A stretch of DNA of 64,000 bases, taken from NCBI GenBank assembly GCA_907163345.1, contig CAJQUN010000223.1, forward strand, positions 1-64,000. The letters run 5' to 3'. The position numbers and the translations under genes are program-made. Shown piece by piece: positions 58,007 through 64,000 of this stretch (positions are counted from its first letter, which is position 1; each line of letters opens with the position of its first letter). The stretch comes from Haberlea rhodopensis (taxonomy: Eukaryota > Streptophyta > Magnoliopsida > Lamiales > Gesneriaceae). The notes beneath the pieces are model-generated. The model ran no database searches. It was given only the letters and a program-made list of their open reading frames with translations, and was not told the DNA's origin.

Positions 58007-59110
58007 AAGAATTTCGTCCTCGAAATTAGCACCGGTGTATCACATAACACTCAGGCTACACAACAACATGAAGCCATAACTTCGATTCTTGACTATATCA
58101 GAATCGTATTAATAAACGCGAGGATACTTACCTCACATCAAACTCTGAAACAGAGCGACATACCAAAACCAACATATCACCCAAGAGGCAAAACGTACCT
58201 CAATGCGGGTCATCCTAAAAGTCAGCCTTTCATGACTGCAAAACAACCAATACTTACGGCTGTAGGTCGGACAGTCATCCTTAGTTCTAATACAACTAGT
58301 ATGAACGCATCCTAAATGACACCTCAACCGTGAGAACGTTGACCTCGTGTCAAACTCTGGAGTGGAATAGACTTCCAAATCCATCATAACGTCAAAGAGC
58401 GTCAGCACAACTCAACGCTAATAATCCAAAAGCAGTTAGTCAACTGAAACTGCAAGGATTCGAATCGCTCCCGATTCCATCGTAGATATCATCCATTGAC
58501 ATCTCTTATCATGACTCACGATGTCTAACATACATCGTTACAAGGGAAACATCAGTACACCACGGTGTACACATACCAAACCTGGTTTCCACTTCCAAAC
58601 CTCCTCTATCGAAGGAGCAGTCGCATCATTGCAACTTAAGTTGGGCAACTCACATTTCAAATTTGAAAGGACATGCAATAAACCCATTGCATCCCAAATA
58701 CATGGATTCCCAGATCGAATCAACGACGACTTGATGACTCTCTTGTTGGTACTTCAACATCATGAGCTGTCCCAGACAAGTCTCACCAAGATTTAAACAT
58801 AAACGTATACACGTTTCAGTGAGGCACGCACAACCTCAACCTCGATGACATGGTGACTACTAGAGTCCACCACAATCCACATCGTATCGCCTTACGATTT
58901 GCCACACTTGGTTCCTACGAGCAGTATAACGGCTCTAACAAGCCCCTCTTGGTGCTGCACACACACGGCAGACAAACTAGTCGCTGCCTCTCTAGGTTCA
59001 CCTCAAACCTACCAATAAGATGGACGTTCCCGCACGGCATACCATACTGTGGGAAGAAAATCAATAGAGTAGTGGGTCTTTACCCAACATTCCTCTAATG
59101 CCTATACACC
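58007..59110 (-). other. Element K internal region, unrecognised part
   Basis: About 1.1 kb with no domain I recognise and no frame above about 90 codons on either strand. I see no match to gag or pol. It may be very decayed internal sequence or captured DNA. Confidence 0.5.
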
Positions 59111-61020
59111 CTGGACACTCCAATGTCCCTGTTTCATAGCCATGCATATAGTCATTAATTCTTGACATGAATGATTAAAATCATCATCTTATAATTATCA
59201 CCATCTTATAACATCTTCATCATATGAGCATCATCATTTCATAAATATCATCATCTTATAACATCATCATCACATAAGCATCGTCATCTTATAGCATCAT
59301 CATCTTATACATCATCATCATATAAGCATCATCATCTTATAGCATCATCATCTTATACATCATCATCATATAAGCATCATCATCTTATACATCATCATCA
59401 TATAAGCATCATCATCTTATAGCATCATCATCTTATACATCATCATCTTATAGCGTCATCATCTTATACATCATCATCATATAAGCATCATCATCTTATA
59501 CATCATCATCATATAAGCATCATCATCTTATACATCATCATCATATAAGCATCATCATCTTATACATCATCATCATATAAGCATCATCATCTTATAACTA
59601 TAACAGTAAATGTACGAAATCATAGTTGAGTAAGCTTGCTGGTTATCATTAACTTCTTTTCATTTTCCCTGGTTCATATTCATGCACATGGGCATCTTAC
59701 CCTGTGGCATCTTATCACATAATAACATCGTATGGCCTCTTACCATATGGGCATCTTACCCCGTGGCGTCTTACCACACATAATAACATTGTATGGCCTC
59801 TTACCATATGGGCATCTTACCCCGTGGCGTCTTACCACATAATAACATCGTATGGCCTCTTACCATATGGGCATCTTACCCCGTGGCGTCTTACCACATA
59901 ATAACATTGTATGGCCTCTTACCATATGGGCATCTTACCCCGTGGCGTCTTACCACATAATAACATCGTATGGCCTCTTACCATATGGGCATCTTACCCC
60001 GTGGCGTCTTACCACATAATAACATCGTATGGCCTCTTACCATATGGGCATCATACCCCGTCATATGGCATCTTACCATAACACAATCATCGTGTGGCAT
60101 CTTACCACATGGGCATCTTACCCAATCATATGGCGTCTTACCATATCATAAACATTGTGTGGCATCTTACCACATGGGTATCTCACCCAATCATATGGCG
60201 TCTTACCATATCATAAACATTGTGTGGCATCTTACCACATGGGCATCTCACCCAATCATATGGCGTCTTACCATATCATAAACATTGTGTGGCATCTTAC
60301 CACATGGGCATCTCACCCAATCATATGGCGTCTTACCATATCATAAACATTGTGTGGCATCTTACCACATGGGCACCTTACCCAATCTCATATACGTCAT
60401 CATAAACATCGTCATAATCATCATCATCGTAAACATCATCATAAGCATCATATCATCTTTACTCATCAGAAACATCGTCATCATAACTTACTTATCATAA
60501 TCATCATCATAAACATCATATCATCTTTACTTATCATAAACATCATCATCATAACTTACTTATCATAATCATCATCATAAACATCATATCATCTTTACTT
60601 ATCATAAACATCATCATCTTAACTTACTTATCATAATCATCATCATAAACATCATATCATCTTTACTTATCATAAACATCATCATCTTAACTTACTTATC
60701 ATAATCATCATCATAAACATCATATCATCTTTACTTATCATAAACATCATCATCTTAACTTACTTATCATAATCATCATCATAAACATCATATCATCTTT
60801 ACTTATCATAAACATCATCATCTTAACTTACTTATCATAATCATCATCATAAACATCATATCATCTTTACTTATCATAAACATCATCATCTTAACTTACT
60901 TATCATAATCATCATCATCGTAAACATCATCGTAAACATCATCATCATAAACACTTATGCAATCAATGCAAAGTCATAGTTTAAGAATATGTTACCGTTT
61001 TTGATGCCCGTACGTTTCTT
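59111..61020 (-). repeat. Captured LTR fragment with expanded tandem arrays in K
   Basis: The edges match chromovirus LTRs: CCTGTTTCATAGCCATGCAT (like LTR I near 50855) and GCCCGTACGTTTCTTACGCA (like I near 51307). Between are four arrays: about 32-bp CATCATCATCTTATA units (59190-59600), about six 59-bp units (59703-60060), about 4.5 units of exactly 65 bp (60080-60390), and about 6.5 units of 68 bp (60420-60930). The 59-bp and 65-bp units carry GGTAAG motifs on minus. Short reading frames through the arrays are repeat artefacts. Confidence 0.88.
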
Positions 61021-61413
61021 ACGCACCTTCCTTGCTTGAACATTACATGAACAAACGCATTAGTATATTCAATAATAATTGAGACCATACCGAAGTATTC
61101 CACTGTCGGTTGTCTACCCAGTCTGTCATCAGACAATACATCATATCTTTCTTTTCCCTGATTTTCTTCAAAATCAGGTTCCTTAGCACGTAGCATATAG
61201 AGTGTTAGACATCGCTATTAATGCCATCCTATCGTGTTCCACACGATTCCTGCAACCACAATGGTTAGCAATACCACTTTTCATATCATATAAGCACATA
61301 AACAATTAGTCATGTCGTATAACATTAATGCCATAATGCATAAATATGTGCTATCAATAACTTCCTAGGCCCTCAACAGCCCCAATGAGCAACCACTGCT
61401 CTGATACCACTAA
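61021..61413 (-). other. Element K leader and primer binding site
   Basis: Leader without a gene. The primer site TGGTATCAGAGC (minus, 61398-61409) lies four bases from the 5' LTR. Confidence 0.75.
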
Positions 61414-63825
61414 TGTAGGGACCCCTTATACTTAACCCTTGATTAGTGTATTAATCATTATGTGTGGCACATGCTTTCCATAAAATCGTTCGGGAAACTC
61501 AGATGATACTTTACCATTGAATGGTAATTACAAAGTTTTCTTTAACATACTATGTTATAAGTTCATCATCCCAACAACAAGAGACTCATAGAGTTCGCCC
61601 ATTACACCACTCTTTACATTGTGGACTTTTATAAAAATTTGGGCAGAGTCTCCCCATAAATAGAGCTATCCCGAAATAAAAGTACAACACATAACATAAT
61701 TCCCGGCCAGGGAAAACGTAATACTCATCAGAATACAGCAATATCAAGTAAATTCCCAGCCAGAGAAAACACCACACATATGGCAACAAAAGTGGGTTTC
61801 AACACCCACATACACTAATGAGTCTCATAACCTTTAGCAATTCTACCTCTAATTGCATGCAACATAGAATGAAAGAGAGAAAGGCTCATGCCTTTATATA
61901 CAACCCATTTACAAGTATAATCGTGCTCACATGCGAGCATCATAATTATGTGTATAACCATCATGGGTATATATATATATAGGTACTCTATACGATACCG
62001 TGCTCCATCAAGCCTTGGTACCACGATCCTGGGAGTACATCCAATCAACAGCTCGAGCTCATCTCCAAAGCCATCGATGTACCTGTTCACCTGTCCCAAC
62101 AGAGACAGCCCCCAACGGGGTGAGCATACCAATTCCACAATTTCATAATCATAATGACATAATACATAATTTATGAAAATGTAAATATTGTGGAACATAT
62201 GTGACACTTCCTGGATGGTATCATCCTCATCCTAGCGTACCCCTGTAATAACCCTGTTCTCAAAACAGATAAATCATCAAATCTTGAATATGCAGTTAAT
62301 CATCATATTGGTTAACCCTAACCAGTTTCGAATTAACAACATTTCATAACATCTTTCTTTATCTAGCAATTATCATAATTCTAGATATCATATCGAGACT
62401 TCCTTAACTTCCGATACTAGTTAATCACTTCTCTGATTAACTACGTCTCTGTTCCTATTCATTACCAATAGGGAATAAAACACAGATATCCTAGATATCT
62501 AATCAACACCACATTTTCATTTCTTACTTCAAAGTAGCGTCATACTACTGGTGTTCGCTCCGTAGCGACCACACCCATCATTTGCTCGCTACATAGCGGC
62601 ACCAAGCATTTCACCATGTGATTCAACATAACGTAACCAAGTCACGGTGCCATCATAGTAAAGCATTTCATGTATTTTAAATCATGCATCATACTTGTAA
62701 AACATCATTTAAGCTATGCTCGTACGCTAAACGTACCTTAAATCCTCGAAGTCCGAGCCAAACCTTGCTCGAGTTCCATGCCCCGAGGAACGATGTGCTA
62801 ACACGATAAATAATTCACAATTATTTACGAACATGTAACACATGCTCAAGCACATCCATAACCCTCAAAATATTGTCAACACACGACAATAAATCATTTA
62901 AAAGACCCGGGGCAGGGTACATGCAGGGAGGGAAAACGAATGCGACATATCGAAAAATTGCTCAAGAACACCTTCAAAAATTCGAACCATAACAACTCGA
63001 TTCGAACCCAAATAAGCATCATAATTCATTTAAACATGAATAAATCGAATAACAACAAGAATCATCATCCTCATGCCAAAAACCCCCAAAATCGAACATA
63101 AACCCCTCAACATCATGAAATTCGAACCAAGATCCACAAATTCGAACACAATACCTCCAAATTTAGCAGGGAATAACATGAGAGGGACGAAAAAGAGGTA
63201 AAGAACGTTACCCAATCGAAAATCGGAAGTAAAATCGACCGAAATCGAAGAACCCTAGAATTTGGGGATCGGCGCTATCTGCAAAATCCGACTTCAAAAC
63301 GCGACGAAACTTCGAATTGCCGGAGGGGATAGCTGCGCCTCGACGAGACGAAGCCGGCGGCGGGACGGCGGCAGGCGAAGCGTTTTCGTGCGCGGGGGAA
63401 CTGTAGCAGGCGGGATTCGGCGGGGAGAGAGAAGAAGGGAAGGTGGGGCTGAAATGCAATTTTTAATAAAAATCTCGGGTTCAACTTGTATTTATAGCAA
63501 AATACCCCGAAATACTAATAGCCCCACAAATACATCGTGATTCATTAAAAATCATCTGTTTTCAAAAATTCTCTCTCTAACACCAAAACCCCCTACCGGT
63601 GCTCACACAAGCACCCGAGATTCCGAGACACATCAAAAACCCAACTCTTAGGTTTTACACCGTAATGTGAATACAATCTCAACCTCGGGATCCAACGATC
63701 CCAACTACCCAAATAAACGAGCCCAGAAGGCCCAACATCGCGATTAAACTCCAAATCGCCACGTAAAACAACTTTAGGGATTTTTAACACTACGGGATTA
63801 ACATCTATAATCCCTGGTCATCACA
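61414..63825 (-). repeat. 5' LTR of element K
   Basis: 2412 bp partner of 55568-57992. TATA box at 63489-63496. It ends ...TCATCACA beside target duplication AATAT. Confidence 0.93.
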
Positions 63826-64000
63826 AATATAATGGCTGCCAGCTCTAAATCATGGACTGGATACCTACCCTAATGTGGTTTCAGCTGCCTCGATGCATAA
63901 GCCACCACATGCTTATCTTGCATCAACACACAGCCCAAACCCTGCAGTGATGCATCTGTGTACAAGGCAAACCTCTTATTGTCAGAAGGAATCACCAATA
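63826..64000 (-). pseudogene. pol: Chromovirus L pol: RNase H, with stop (runs off window)
   Basis: Minus strand reads RFALYTDASLQGLGCVLM, HVVAYASRQLKPH, then a TAG stop where T1 has Glu, then RYPVHDLELAAI. Continues beyond the window. Confidence 0.9.

Larger units (their letters stand above)
55568..63825 (-). mobile_element. Element K: complete two-LTR element with no coding region
   Basis: 8258 bp, inserted in the L RNase H with target duplication AATAT (55563-55567 and 63826-63830). LTRs are 2425 and 2412 bp and closely similar. The initiator-Met primer site and purine tract put it on the minus strand. The 3.4 kb between the LTRs has no gag or pol; instead it holds unrecognised sequence and a large tandem-repeat block derived from a T1/I-type LTR. 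Non-autonomous but recently mobile. Confidence 0.93.

Noticed and set aside
58007..59110. Host gene captured in element K
   Set aside because: No frame above about 90 codons on either strand and no motif I recognise; capture cannot be supported from the sequence alone.
59703..60930. CRISPR-like array
   Set aside because: The repeats are head-to-tail tandem units without unique spacers, inside a plant retroelement.

Overview
The window reads as nuclear, gene-poor, heterochromatic DNA of a flowering plant, probably a eudicot. The evidence is plant-type LTR retrotransposon lineages throughout: Ty3/gypsy chromoviruses of the Tekay/Del type with a C-terminal chromodomain, Athila/Tat-like non-autonomous elements primed by tRNA-Asp, and Ty1/copia remnants. 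I see no host protein-coding gene, rRNA gene or tRNA gene. Species cannot be told from the sequence.

Layout. (1) 1-21291: chromovirus T1 on the + strand (5' LTR cut by the window edge, gag-pol with several frameshifts). Its 3' LTR is split by two minus-strand Athila-like elements: A (8530-14035, target duplication GTCGG) and B (14227-21228, target duplication TTACC). (2) about 21297-26805: an old LTR (P) split by solo LTR H (22114-24551, target duplication GTGTT). (3) 26806-27330: a copia gag/LTR remnant on the - strand. (4) 27331-33214: Athila-like element C on the - strand, with a clipped left LTR. (5) 33215-37678: LTR pieces (A-like fragment, Tat-like LTR start, LTR D, solo LTR E). (6) 37679-48862: a decayed copia pol on the + strand split by Athila-like element F (40243-48687, target duplication TATAC). 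The right LTR of F carries a 301-bp mini-Helitron (45490-45790) and solo LTR G (46125-48181, target duplication CAATC). (7) 48863-50433: two truncated LTRs (N, M). (8) 50434-64000: chromovirus L on the - strand, whose pol is split by solo LTR J (53783-55091, target duplication CTCGG) and by K (55568-63825, target duplication AATAT). K is a complete two-LTR element with no recognisable coding region.

How the parts work together. T1 and L are coding chromoviruses, now broken. A, B, C and F keep LTRs, a tRNA-Asp primer site, a purine tract and only gag or gag-protease remnants, so they must have relied on proteins supplied by other elements. The two LTRs of A are almost identical, so this kind of trans-mobilisation was recent.

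The most unusual signals are not genes. Arrays of short CpG-containing palindromes recur inside LTRs: a CGATCGATCG core in at least seven families, and GGCGTAATTACGCC in A and B at the slot where C has the CGATCGATCG type. A CTTGGG/CCCAAG hairpin is conserved in A, B, C and F. Arrays of GGTAAG splice-donor-like units occur in the T1 LTR and are expanded inside K. Two further small hairpins are conserved across the chromovirus LTRs.
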